Below, piece after piece: positions 36,003-44,565 of a stretch of 64,000 nt of DNA. This DNA comes from GCA-002050365 sp038235165 (GTDB lineage: Bacteria; Acidobacteriota; Blastocatellia; Pyrinomonadales; Pyrinomonadaceae), in NCBI GenBank assembly GCA_038235165.1, contig JBBSUG010000025.1, positions 3,571 to 67,570 on the forward strand. The letters run 5' to 3'. The translations under genes and the position numbers were made by a program. How positions within the stretch are numbered: the first letter of the stretch is position 1; every line of letters starts with the position of its first letter. Below the pieces are notes generated by a model, which was not told where the DNA came from, made no database searches, and worked only from the letters and a program-made list of their open reading frames with translations.

Positions 36003-36650
36003 TCAGCACTTCCGCAACAGAAATATCATTTTCGACCAGCCAATCGGTTCATTGAAAGGGAATTTGTAGTCGCCGACGATTTCAAAATAACGCTGTGAAA
36101 TTTCCTTCACTTTTTCGATTGGATGTGTTTTGAATTTATACAAAATTTCCAAAACCGAACCGACGATGGATGGCTTGACCGGGATCATCACTAATTTCGC
36201 GTCTTTTTTCAAAACTCTGGCAAATTCTTTCAAGCCATCGTCGAGCGAAACATATTCCAAAACTCCGCAGGTGATAATCAAATCGAAAGTTTCGTCAGCA
36301 AAGGGAAGCTGCAAAATATTGCCCTGCACGGCGCAAATGTTGATTTCGTCCGTCTTTTTATCTTTGGTAAACTGCTCGCGGGAAATCTCCAGCGAATTAA
36401 ACGACAAATCGAGTGCGAAAGTTTTTTTCGGGTGAAAACCAGCCGCGTAAAAGCCGAGCGTAACAATGCCCGTTCCGCTGCCGGCATCCAAAACAAGCGA
36501 TTCGGAATTAAGGTTAAGATCAAGCGATTGCAGATACTTAGCGACCGAATCACGATAACCGTTGATCTTCATCGCCAAATTATGCACATCGGCGATGCGG
36601 TCGTAAAAGTTCTGCGTTTTGTCTTTAGATTCTTCTATTGATTTCACCAT
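36003..36650 (-). CDS. SAM-dependent methyltransferase
   Basis: 215 residues from the ATG at 36650 (MVKSIEESK). Motif I VLDAGSGTGIVTLGF (SAM binding), motif II FALDLSFNSLEISREQF, NILQLPFADETFDLIITCGVLEYV as post-II/IV. Class I methyltransferase, similar to UbiE/small-molecule types. Substrate cannot be inferred. A longer reading from 36671 passes through a word repeat and has no clear Shine-Dalgarno. Confidence 0.85.
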   Translation of the reverse strand: MVKSIEESKDKTQNFYDRIADVHNLAMKINGYRDSVAKYLQSLDLNLNSESLVLDAGSGTGIVTLGFYAAGFHPKKTFALDLSFNSLEISREQFTKDKKTDEINICAVQGNILQLPFADETFDLIITCGVLEYVSLDDGLKEFARVLKKDAKLVMIPVKPSIVGSVLEILYKFKTHPIEKVKEISQRYFEIVGDYKFPFNEPIGWSKMIFLLRKC

Positions 36651-36654
36651 ATTT

Positions 36655-36735
36655 TGGCTTCCAGATTCCAAAATTCAAATTCTAGATTGAAGACGGTTGT
36701 TAGCACGAAGTAAATTTGGAATCTGGAATTTGAAT
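36655..36735. repeat. Word-repeat palindrome (CCAGATTCCAAA...)
   Basis: CCAGATTCCAAA (36661-36672) is mirrored by TTTGGAATCTGG (36715-36726), and AATTCAAATT is mirrored by AATTTGAATT further on. Belongs to the same style of element as 25639-25731. Lies between the TlpA-like gene and the methyltransferase gene. Confidence 0.6.
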
Positions 36736-36740
36736 TTACC

Positions 36741-38168
36741 CTATTTCTCCGCCAGCAGTTTGACGATCATTTCCCGAATTTCCTCTTCGCGCGAAGCACT
36801 TCTGCCGGTTTCGGCAAACCTGATAATACCCTTACGATCAATTAAAATCGTCGTCGGAATTGATGTTGCGCCATAAACGATTTGATTGGTGTTGTTTTTA
36901 CCGACGACAAAATCATACGGCAGACGTTTGTTTTGTTTGAATCGCTGCAAAAAACTAATCTCAGCCGGATTATCAACTTTTCCGCCTTCGGCTTCACCGA
37001 AATAGCGTGTCACACCTAAAATTTCCAGTCCCTCTTTCTTAAAGTCCTGATTCCATTCGATTAAAGCCGGAAAAGCATCGAGGCACGGACCGCACCACGT
37101 CGCCCAAAAATCGAGCATCACGACTTTGCCGCGCAAACTTGCCATAGTTTGCGGTTGTCCCGGAAACCAGCTATCTACATCCTTTAATTCGGGTGCCGGT
37201 TCGCCAAGCAGTTTATATTGTGTTTCCCGTTTTTTGAGCCGCTGCACGACATCTTCCTGTAACGGTTTGACGGAAAAATCTTTGGTCGCCTGCACCAACG
37301 CGGACGAATAAAACTGGAGGGCGAGCGGTTTGCGGTTCGTTTCAATTAAATATTCGATATTTTCATTAACGGCGTAATAATAGAGACTGGTTGATTCGAC
37401 CAAAGCCGCCGTTTTTCGCAAATTATCAAGCGAGTCTTCCGCCTCTTTGTTTTTTCCCGCCGCTTTGTAAACGTCGAAAACAGTTATTCCCGCGTCGAGA
37501 ATCTGATCGAGTCCTTTAGCGCGTGAAGTCATACTTCTGAAAATCGCTTTGGAAGCGACATAGGCTTGTTCAGCGTGCGGCGCGGCTCTGGTAAAATCGT
37601 TTTCCGCCTGATAATTTTTCGCCAGTTCGCTTTCGATTTTGGCGCGTTCGTTCAGTTTAACCGGTGTGACTTTTAAGTAATCGGTCAAAATCTTTTCTGC
37701 TTCGTCAAAATTTTTTCGCCGCGCATCAATGACGATAATAATCGAACGCGCAGTCTGTATTTTTCCAATTGCCGAGTCTTCAGTCGTTAAGAATTTTTGA
37801 AATGCTTCAGCAGCATTGTCTGAATTTTCCGCCAGCCAATTGAGCATTCCGAGATAATAAGAATCTTCGCCCGCCGTCTTTTCGCGTCCTGAAACGACGG
37901 CTGCATACTTCGCCGCCAGTTGTTTTTGTTCAATTATAGTTTGTTTATAAAGACTGTCATTAAAAGGTTTTTTCTGCTGCTCGTATTCGGCAAACTTGTT
38001 TTTGGCGTAAGTGTTGGCATCATTGAACATTTGTTCGGCGGTCAAGTCATTGATTGCACTGATTGCCGAATTTGTCGGTTGCGGGGTATTCGGATCAACC
38101 CGCCGCGATTGTGCGAAAGCATTTACTGATAAAGATAAAAACAGTAGAGATAAAAAAAGTTTTCGCAT
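36741..38168 (-). CDS. Secreted protein with C-terminal TlpA/ResA-type thioredoxin domain
   Basis: 475 residues from MRKLFLSLLF. Signal peptide 1-20. A long helical, TPR-like region (about 30-320) is followed by a redoxin domain with GKVVMLDFWATWCGPC, the CxxC of TlpA/ResA, and a cis-Pro in TSIPTTILID. Such proteins reduce disulfides of haem or envelope proteins; the N-terminal part may bind partners. The starting codon avoids overlap with the thiO gene, whose stop at 38197 precedes it. Confidence 0.85.
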   Translation of the reverse strand: MRKLFLSLLFLSLSVNAFAQSRRVDPNTPQPTNSAISAINDLTAEQMFNDANTYAKNKFAEYEQQKKPFNDSLYKQTIIEQKQLAAKYAAVVSGREKTAGEDSYYLGMLNWLAENSDNAAEAFQKFLTTEDSAIGKIQTARSIIIVIDARRKNFDEAEKILTDYLKVTPVKLNERAKIESELAKNYQAENDFTRAAPHAEQAYVASKAIFRSMTSRAKGLDQILDAGITVFDVYKAAGKNKEAEDSLDNLRKTAALVESTSLYYYAVNENIEYLIETNRKPLALQFYSSALVQATKDFSVKPLQEDVVQRLKKRETQYKLLGEPAPELKDVDSWFPGQPQTMASLRGKVVMLDFWATWCGPCLDAFPALIEWNQDFKKEGLEILGVTRYFGEAEGGKVDNPAEISFLQRFKQNKRLPYDFVVGKNNTNQIVYGATSIPTTILIDRKGIIRFAETGRSASREEEIREMIVKLLAEK

Positions 38169-38196
38169 AATTTCAAGTCCAAAAACCGCTTCGTTT

Positions 38197-39360
38197 CTAC
38201 TGTTGACCGCCGACTTTTTTTGACGAAGCTTCAAAACGACGCGGACTGAAAACGTCGAAATATCTGGATTCGACATTTTCGATAACTTTATCCGCCAAAA
38301 TTTCAGCCGTCAGCGGTGCGAGTAAAATTCCGTTACGATAATGTGCCGTAGCGAAAAAAAGGTTCTCAATTTCAGGGAATTCGCCCAAAATCGGCAAACC
38401 GTCGGCGGCAAACGGACGCAAGCCCGACCATCTTTCGCTGACTTTCAGATTTGCGAGGTTTGGCGCGATTTCTGAAGCATTTTCGAGCAAGAAATTGTTT
38501 CCTTTTGCCGTCAAACTTTTATCAAAACCGACATCTTCGACCGTCGCGCCGACTAAAATTCGTCCGTCGGAACGCGGCACCAGATAACCGCGCGGACTGT
38601 AAATAACTTTTGTAAAAAGTCGCTTTACCGTTTGAAAACTCAACATCTGCCCGCGAATCGGTTTCACATTAACAAAAAGCGCAGCGTTTTCGCCGAGTTT
38701 GATGAGCGAAGTCCACGTGCCCGTTGTCAGAATCACTTTTTCGGCAACGAATGTTTCAGTTTCCGTTTTTGCGCCCGTAACTTCCCCATTTTCCGTCAAA
38801 AGATTTTTGACTTCGCAGTTTTCAATGATTTGAATTTGATTAAGTTCGCAATATTTTCGCAGAGCCGCCAGCAATTTTCGGTTTTCAACCTGCCAGTCAT
38901 TCGGAAAAAACAACGCTTCGCACACATCGGGAGAAATAAACGCTTCGGCACGGCGGGTTTCTTCCGCACTTAGATATTCAACATTCAACCCGGCTTTATT
39001 CTGCCATTCATATCGCCGCTGTATTTCCGCCGAATCGTTCTCGGTGAATGCCGCATAGAGCGTTCCGCTGCGGTCGAGTTCAATATCAACGCCGGTTTCA
39101 TCAAACAGCTGTTCGGAAAAATACGGATACAAATCGCGGCTGGCGCGGCATAAATCAAAAAAATCATCGGCTTGGTCAGCCTCAGCCTGCGGCGCGAGCA
39201 TACCGGCGGCGGCATTTGATGCTTCCATTCCGCACGACTGATTTTTTTCGAGAATTGTGATTCTTTGAACACCTTTGCGCCGAAGTTCACGCGCCAAAGT
39301 CAATCCGATCACGCCGCCGCCGATGATTAAAATATCTGTTGTCTGCCTGAAACCCATCAA
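38197..39360 (-). CDS. thiO: FAD-dependent glycine oxidase ThiO-like
   Basis: 387 residues. N-terminal FAD motif ILIIGGGVIGLTLARELRR, then ASNAAAGMLAPQ, VNVKPIRGQMLSF and C-terminal HYRNGILLAPLTA, the D-amino-acid/glycine oxidase pattern. It oxidises glycine to iminoglycine for thiamine thiazole synthesis. No other thiamine gene or TPP riboswitch is visible nearby, so a different amine substrate remains possible. It lies between TlpA-like and hmgA genes. Confidence 0.82.
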   Translation of the reverse strand: MMGFRQTTDILIIGGGVIGLTLARELRRKGVQRITILEKNQSCGMEASNAAAGMLAPQAEADQADDFFDLCRASRDLYPYFSEQLFDETGVDIELDRSGTLYAAFTENDSAEIQRRYEWQNKAGLNVEYLSAEETRRAEAFISPDVCEALFFPNDWQVENRKLLAALRKYCELNQIQIIENCEVKNLLTENGEVTGAKTETETFVAEKVILTTGTWTSLIKLGENAALFVNVKPIRGQMLSFQTVKRLFTKVIYSPRGYLVPRSDGRILVGATVEDVGFDKSLTAKGNNFLLENASEIAPNLANLKVSERWSGLRPFAADGLPILGEFPEIENLFFATAHYRNGILLAPLTAEILADKVIENVESRYFDVFSPRRFEASSKKVGGQQ

Positions 39361-39393
39361 AAATTTACTGTCCTTTGCTGATTTGGTTACCGC

Positions 39394-40698
39394 TTACATC
39401 TTAAAATTTTTCTTGAGTTTTTGCCAAACTTCAAAATATTCGTTTTGTAATTCCGAAGTTTCCATCGCGTATTTCGTCGGACGAATGACGTAGCGTGACT
39501 CAAACATAAACGCCATCGTGCCTGATAATTTCATCGGTTTGAGTTCGGCATTCGAGGCTTTTTCGTAAACTTCTGCGTCGGGTCCGTGCGCCGACATCTG
39601 ATTGTGCAGGGAACTGCCGCCCGCGACAAAACCTTCTTCTTTCGCGTCGTATTGTCCGAAGCATAAACCCATAAATTCCGACATAATATTGCGGTGAAAC
39701 CACGGCGGACGAAACGTATTTTCCTGCACGAGCCAACGGTCGGGGAAAATCACGAAATCGCAGTTTGCCACGCCGACTTCGAACGACGGCGACGTTAAAA
39801 CGGTGAAAATGCTTGGGTCGGGATGATCGAATGAAATCGAACCAATCGTATTAAACCGCCGCAAATCGTATTTGTAAGGCGCGTAATTTCCGTGCCACGC
39901 GACGACATCGAGCGGCGAATGATCTATTGCGCAACTCCACAAATTGCCGCCGAATTTCGCCGTCAAATTATATTCGCCGTCCAAATCTTCGTACCAAGCG
40001 ACCGGCGTTTCAAAATCACGCGGATTCGCCAAACCGTTCGCGCCAATCGGACCTAAATCGGGCAAGCGAAACTGCTGTCCGTAATTTTCGCAAATGTAAC
40101 CGCGAGCCTCGCCGTCAAGCAGTTCAACGCGGAATTTAAGTCCGCGCGGAATGACGCAAATCTCGCCCGAATTGATTTCGATAATTCCCAATTCGGTCAA
40201 AAAACGTAGCCGATTTTTCTCTGCGACGACGAGCATTTCGCCATCAGCATTATAGAAAAATCTGTCGGTCATATCTTTGTTGCAGGCGAACAGATGAACC
40301 GCAATGCCGTGTTGGTCGTAAGAATTGCCGTTGCCCGCAAACGTTACGATGCCGTCCACAAAATCCGTCGGCGTTTCCGGCATTTGAAGCGGATTCCAGC
40401 GCAACTGATTCGGCGTAGTTTCCAAATCGTCAAACTTCGCCACAACCTTGCCGTTATCAATCCGCGCAAACGGTTTGTGCGTCACCGACGGGCGAATGCG
40501 ATACGTCCAAGTTCGTTTATTTTCGTGGCGCGGCGCGGTAAAAGCCGTTCCCGAAAACTGTTCGGCGTAAAGTCCGAGCGGTGCTTTCTGCGGCGAATTT
40601 CTGCCGATTGGCAACGCAGCTTCCACGGCTTCGGTCGCAAATTCGTTGCCAAATCCGCTATTGTATTTAAGTTTTTCTTTGCTTGTCGTCGGTGTCAT
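39394..40698 (-). CDS. hmgA: Homogentisate 1,2-dioxygenase
   Basis: 434 residues from the ATG at 40698 (MTPTTSKEKL). YNSGFGNEFATEA, GLYAEQFSGTAFTAPR, and the C-terminal segment PPWFHRNIMSEFMGL with metal-binding His/Glu are typical. Ring-cleaving Fe(II) enzyme that makes 4-maleylacetoacetate, third step of tyrosine breakdown. It overlaps the 201-residue gene upstream by about 30 bases and so is in one operon with hppD. maiA and fahA are not in the window. Confidence 0.96.
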   Translation of the reverse strand: MTPTTSKEKLKYNSGFGNEFATEAVEAALPIGRNSPQKAPLGLYAEQFSGTAFTAPRHENKRTWTYRIRPSVTHKPFARIDNGKVVAKFDDLETTPNQLRWNPLQMPETPTDFVDGIVTFAGNGNSYDQHGIAVHLFACNKDMTDRFFYNADGEMLVVAEKNRLRFLTELGIIEINSGEICVIPRGLKFRVELLDGEARGYICENYGQQFRLPDLGPIGANGLANPRDFETPVAWYEDLDGEYNLTAKFGGNLWSCAIDHSPLDVVAWHGNYAPYKYDLRRFNTIGSISFDHPDPSIFTVLTSPSFEVGVANCDFVIFPDRWLVQENTFRPPWFHRNIMSEFMGLCFGQYDAKEEGFVAGGSSLHNQMSAHGPDAEVYEKASNAELKPMKLSGTMAFMFESRYVIRPTKYAMETSELQNEYFEVWQKLKKNFKM

Positions 40699-41272
40699 TT
40701 TCAATTTCTCTGCCGATAGTTTTATGTCGCCAAATGGCAATTACGTTGCAATCGGCGTGACGTTCTTCAGGGTTATTTTCGAGAAGTCTTTTTTGAATAT
40801 CGTATGCTTTTTCGTAATTACTAATCAATCCGAAATGATTAAGTTCATTTGGCAGAAATGTCTCGTCGTAACCGCCACAATTTGTCAGTGCGCTGTGTGT
40901 ATAATCTTTGTCTAGTAATTCATAGCCGATAAATTCGAAATCATTAACCTCAATTGATTCGCATTTCTCGTTCGGTTCCTTAACAACTGCGAGGAAATTA
41001 AAAGAATTTTTGAGATTCATTTTACTCAAAACATATTCGACAGTTGTATAAAATCCTGTCGAAAAACTTCCATCAATTACAGTGAATTGCCAATGATCAA
41101 CGTCAAGATTATCAAAATCTATTTCTACTAAATCTTCGTTAAGTCCGCTACCAAGTGAAACGAGTTCCGTTAAGTGATTTAGCTTACTCCACTCAATATA
41201 ATTATCCCAAACAGTTGAATCTGCTTGGGATAATTTATTGAAAGTTCCTCTTGCGCCATACCAAAAATCCAT
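40667..41272 (-). CDS. Conserved hypothetical protein inside the tyrosine degradation operon
   Basis: 201 residues; not recognised. No signal peptide or membrane segment. Features are MDFWYGARGTFNKLSQADST at the start, a middle rich in Asp/Asn, and a Cys pair region NCGGYDETFLPNELNHFG. It starts 18 bases after hppD and overlaps hmgA by about 30 bases, so it is part of the operon. A role in tyrosine catabolism is not established; it could be a general binding or regulatory protein. Confidence 0.65.
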   Translation of the reverse strand: MDFWYGARGTFNKLSQADSTVWDNYIEWSKLNHLTELVSLGSGLNEDLVEIDFDNLDVDHWQFTVIDGSFSTGFYTTVEYVLSKMNLKNSFNFLAVVKEPNEKCESIEVNDFEFIGYELLDKDYTHSALTNCGGYDETFLPNELNHFGLISNYEKAYDIQKRLLENNPEERHADCNVIAIWRHKTIGREIENDTDDKQRKT

Positions 41273-41290
41273 AAAGATTTGCTTTGCGGA

Positions 41291-42505
41291 TTACAAATTC
41301 CCGCGTTTCGCCTGTTCTTCTTCGATTGAAACGAACAGAGCTTTAAAGTTTCCTTTACCAAAACCTTTGCAGCCTTTGCGTTGGAGAATTTCAAAGAAAA
41401 CGGTCGGGCGATCTTCGACGGGTTTGGTGAAAATCTGTAAAAGATAACCTTCTTCGTCGTGGTCAACTAAAATTCCCAAGCGTTTCAAATCCGCGACATT
41501 TTCGTCAATGTCGCCGACTCGTGCCGGAAGTTCGTCGTAGTAGGAATCGGGAACGCGTAAGAATTCGATGCCGTTTGCCTGTAATTTTTCGACGGTTGAA
41601 ACAATGTCTTTGCACAGCAGCGCGATGTGCTGAACGCCCGGAGTTTTATAATAATCGAGATATTCTTCGATTTGGCTTTTCTTTTTGCCTTCCGCCGGTT
41701 CGTTGATCGGCATTTTGATATTGTGTCCGCTGTCCGACATTACGATAGACATCAGCGCGGAATATTCGGTCGAAATATCGTCGTCGTCGAACGTGATGTA
41801 GCGGAAAAATCCCAAAACATCGCGGTAAAAATCGCACCATTCGTTCATTTTGCCGAGTTCGACGTTGCCGACCATATGGTCAACCAAAACCACGCCGACA
41901 TCTTCGCCCGCGACATTTGTTTCGACGAATCCGGGCAAAAACGCGCCCGAATAACAGTATCTATTTTCCGCCGGTGTGGTCGCCGTCGCCGTCGCCGACG
42001 CTGCGTGTGAAACGGCGGTTAAATTCATCGAAGTATCGCCGACTGCTTCGCCAACCAAAATCGGTTTTTTCGTCGGCGCATAAGAAATAAACGAATGAAT
42101 CGTGTCGCCGTAAGTATGAATCGCGGCGCGGCGAACGCTGCCGTGTTCGTCGGTCATATCGTGCGGTTCCATCGCCGATTTCGCACCGCGCCTGATCGCT
42201 TCTGTGTAAGCGTGATCGGCATCTTCGACCTGAAACGCGATGTCATAAACGCCGTCGCCGTGAATTTTGATATGCTCGCTGCCGAAATGTTCCGGCGAAA
42301 GCGGCGTGGTAAAAACGAGATTGACGCGATTCTGCCGCATCACATAACTCGTCGTTTCGCGGTTTCCCGTTTCCAATCCGGTGTAAGCCGCCTTTGAAAA
42401 CCCGAACGCCTTGCGGTAGAAAAACTCCGCCTGTTTCGCGTTGCCGACGAAAAATTCGAGATGATGTATTTTTTTCAAACCTAATGGATTTTTTTCTTCT
42501 GTCAT
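41291..42505 (-). CDS. hppD: 4-hydroxyphenylpyruvate dioxygenase
   Basis: 404 residues. Two vicinal-oxygen-chelate domains: N-terminal IHHLEFFVGNAKQAEFFYRK, then the C-terminal part with VDHMVGNVELGKM, PGVQHIALLCKDIV and RPTVFFEILQRKG, carrying the His-His-Glu iron site. It converts 4-hydroxyphenylpyruvate to homogentisate. It follows the DUF5678/retropepsin pair and precedes the 201-residue gene and hmgA. Confidence 0.97.
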   Translation of the reverse strand: MTEEKNPLGLKKIHHLEFFVGNAKQAEFFYRKAFGFSKAAYTGLETGNRETTSYVMRQNRVNLVFTTPLSPEHFGSEHIKIHGDGVYDIAFQVEDADHAYTEAIRRGAKSAMEPHDMTDEHGSVRRAAIHTYGDTIHSFISYAPTKKPILVGEAVGDTSMNLTAVSHAASATATATTPAENRYCYSGAFLPGFVETNVAGEDVGVVLVDHMVGNVELGKMNEWCDFYRDVLGFFRYITFDDDDISTEYSALMSIVMSDSGHNIKMPINEPAEGKKKSQIEEYLDYYKTPGVQHIALLCKDIVSTVEKLQANGIEFLRVPDSYYDELPARVGDIDENVADLKRLGILVDHDEEGYLLQIFTKPVEDRPTVFFEILQRKGCKGFGKGNFKALFVSIEEEQAKRGNL

Positions 42506-42526
42506 AATTTTCCTCTTTATTTAATG

Positions 42527-42937
42527 TTAAAAAATTTTTCTGATTCGGACTGATATAAATTTCGTTAGCGTAATCGTCCAAACCGAATTTAGTGAGTTGA
42601 AACCAGCCTTGTCTGCCGAGCAGATTGCGCGAAAGTGAATAACCGGCGGCGAAATAAACAAACGTATCAAATTTCAAACCGGGCATTTCAGGTTCTAAAC
42701 CGTGTCCGTAAGCCGCCAAACCGCCAGACAAAGTTATCAAATTTGTCTTGAAACCTGCTTCGATGTCAATGTCCAAAAACTCGCCGATTTCGCGTTTGAA
42801 AATGCAAATTTCCGAACCCGTATCCACCTTTGCAAGACAAACCAATTCAGCTTTGCCCAAACGTAAAATCGTTTGAGCGTAATGCCTTTCTGCGAAGAAT
42901 TGAACGCGGCTTTTTGCTGAAAATTTAATTGATACAT
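42527..42937 (-). pseudogene. Retropepsin-like aspartic protease gene, frameshifted at both ends
   Basis: The conserved part reads FSAKSRVQFFAERHYAQTIL, then GKAELVCLAKVDTGSEICIF with the DTG active site, and NLLGRQGWFQLTKFGLDDY before YISPNQK. That frame has no ATG/GTG start and no stop before it enters hppD. Its only ATG (42937) is in another frame; one added A in CAATT would bring it in frame, and removing one T from the run of six (42529-42534) would create a TAA after NQKNF. So it is either decayed or holds sequencing errors in two homopolymers. Pairs with the DUF5678 gene upstream. Confidence 0.7.
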
Positions 42938-42946
42938 TTTGATAAA

Positions 42947-43345
42947 TTAGTAAATAAAATCAACAAATGGGGGATCGTTCGGGTCTTCGACTAAAAAGAT
43001 GAGCGCGTCCTTGAAACCTTCCTCGCGCGCATTTGTCGCCACTTCTTTAAATCCGCTTCCTTCGGCAATCAAACGATTCCCGTGCGTGGCGACATATTTC
43101 CCGATAAATCTTTCGCGGTTTCCCCTCAGCCATTCATCATCGCCCGAAAAATCGCGCATTTCCGCTTTGCCGATATAACGCGGCGTAAAACCTTCCGGCA
43201 TATAATTTTTGCGCTTTTCCGGTTTCGGCAAAAGATTTTGTTCAATGATGATTTTTGCAAATTCTTCTTTTACCAAGCCCCGCCGTTTCGCTTCCCGTTC
43301 AATCCGCGATTCGATTTCGGGCGCGATTTCAATTGTCAAAGTCAT
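42947..43345 (-). CDS. DUF5678 domain protein with N-terminal ribbon-helix-helix-like segment
   Basis: 132 residues. N-terminal LTIEIAPEIESRIEREAKRR looks like a ribbon-helix-helix DNA-binding segment. The C-terminal part, WLRGNRERFIGKYVATHGNR and KDALIFLVEDPNDPPF, matches the short DUF5678 domain often found next to a retropepsin-like gene. It lies directly upstream of that gene (9 bases). The pair's function is unknown. Confidence 0.75.
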   Translation of the reverse strand: MTLTIEIAPEIESRIEREAKRRGLVKEEFAKIIIEQNLLPKPEKRKNYMPEGFTPRYIGKAEMRDFSGDDEWLRGNRERFIGKYVATHGNRLIAEGSGFKEVATNAREEGFKDALIFLVEDPNDPPFVDFIY

Positions 43346-43415
43346 TTGTTCTGCCTCTCTTTACTTAAAGCTGATTGATTTTTTCGTCTGTCATGATTGC
43401 CTGTTTATAAAATGT

Positions 43416-43955
43416 TTATTTTGGATATTGCCAAATAATTTTTCCCGTTTTATTAATAAAACCTTCTTTTCCGTCATTTGAAACGGCATAACCCAATCCA
43501 TTTTTGAAAGGAAAAGTTCTCACGAAATTCGGTTCAATAATTATTTTTCCGCTTTTATCAATTGCGCCAAATTTACCATCAGGAGAACTGTCTGGAATGG
43601 CTCTAACATCAAAACCTATAATTGAAACATCATCGGAAAATTCATCAGCCGATCCTGAAATTGGTTTTATAGCAAATTCTCCCTTATCGTTTATAAATCC
43701 CGTAGAGTTTTTTTCTGCGGCTTGATTATTGCGAAAATAAACAGGTGCTAATCCTTCTGAAAATTTACCAACACTTTCAAAGTTTGGTTCGACTACAACT
43801 TTTCCTGTTAGATCAATAAAGCCATATTTGCCATCCACGATAATGCGAAATAAATCACTCGACTGTTTTTTCTGCGCCCCGACAAAAGACGCGAACAAAA
43901 CCGTCAGGCAAATCGAAAGCAAAATTGAATGCTGAATGGATTGCATAATTTTCAT
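43416..43955 (-). CDS. Secreted WG-repeat protein
   Basis: 179 residues. Signal peptide about 1-28 (ending FVGAQ); a start at 43946 is also possible. Three or more WG-type repeats of the form GKYGFIDLTGKVVVEPNFES, with GKFGAIDKSGKIIIEPNF and GKEGFINKTGKIIW as later copies. WG proteins fold as small solenoids; function is unknown. The first ATG overlaps the toxin stop by ATGA. Confidence 0.8.
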   Translation of the reverse strand: MKIMQSIQHSILLSICLTVLFASFVGAQKKQSSDLFRIIVDGKYGFIDLTGKVVVEPNFESVGKFSEGLAPVYFRNNQAAEKNSTGFINDKGEFAIKPISGSADEFSDDVSIIGFDVRAIPDSSPDGKFGAIDKSGKIIIEPNFVRTFPFKNGLGYAVSNDGKEGFINKTGKIIWQYPK

Positions 43956-44320
43956 TCGATTTCCTCATCAACATCGCGCGGTTCGGTTAAACATTTGATG
44001 CCTTCGATGATTTCGTCAACTCGGCGTTTGGACAGTGTGCCAATTTTTTCGCGCAAAACTGATTTGTCCAGCGTCAGCATTTGCGAAACAACAATGACGC
44101 TCGGTTTTGGCAGATTTGCCTCGTCTTTATACAGCCGCACGTTTCTGGGCGCGTCGGCGCGGGCGAGATTCGTCGTCAAAGCGCAAACTAAAACCGTATT
44201 GATTTTACCGCGATTGAACAAATTGTTTTGAACGACAACGAACGGGCGCGTAAATCCAGGCGCAGAACCGATTGGTTTCTGAGCGTCAACCCAAAGTGTA
44301 TCGCCCTGTCTCATTTCCAT
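43952..44320 (-). CDS. MazF/PemK-family toxin (endoribonuclease)
   Basis: 122 residues. MRQGDTLWVDAQKP at the start (a start at 44314 gives an ATGA overlap with the antitoxin), RPFVVVQNNLFN with the catalytic Arg region, TTNLARADAPRNVRL and SQMLTLDKSVLREKIGTL are MazF hallmarks. MazF cleaves mRNA at short motifs when free. Its neighbour upstream is a small RHH antitoxin. Confidence 0.9.
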   Translation of the reverse strand: MEMRQGDTLWVDAQKPIGSAPGFTRPFVVVQNNLFNRGKINTVLVCALTTNLARADAPRNVRLYKDEANLPKPSVIVVSQMLTLDKSVLREKIGTLSKRRVDEIIEGIKCLTEPRDVDEEIE

Positions 44321-44553
44321 TCGTCCAACGCCTCGAAAGATTTAACGCTCATTTGGCGAACTTCTTCGCGTTCTTCCGCCGTCGGTTCGTCTTTGTAGGC
44401 TTCATTTAATGCGGCGAATAAATCTTTATTCTCTTTACGCTCCAAAAAGTCTTCCAATGCGATTGAAACGAGTCTTTCGCTCGAAACGCGCATTTGTTTG
44501 GCGGTCATTTCAACCTTTTTTGCTAAAGATTTTGTTACTTTGACTGTTTCCAT
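44311..44553 (-). CDS. Ribbon-helix-helix antitoxin of the MazF pair
   Basis: 80 residues. N-terminal METVKVTKSLAKKVEMTAKQ forms a ribbon-helix-helix operator-binding segment; the acidic C-terminal half (ENKDLFAALNEAYKDEPTAE) would cap the toxin. It overlaps the toxin gene by 10 bases. It likely represses the TA operon, though here the pair sits 12 bases after phhA. Confidence 0.85.
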   Translation of the reverse strand: METVKVTKSLAKKVEMTAKQMRVSSERLVSIALEDFLERKENKDLFAALNEAYKDEPTAEEREEVRQMSVKSFEALDEWK

Positions 44554-44565
44554 AACTCTAAAATA

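Noticed and set aside
40294..40719. 141-residue plus-strand ORF opposite hmgA
   Set aside because: Antisense shadow rich in Arg; no conserved pattern.
42243..42860. 205-residue reading frame running from the retropepsin region into hppD
   Set aside because: The last 80 residues are the wrong frame of hppD (KKSIRFEKNTSS...); only the part before 42527 has family character, and its first codon is an internal TTG.
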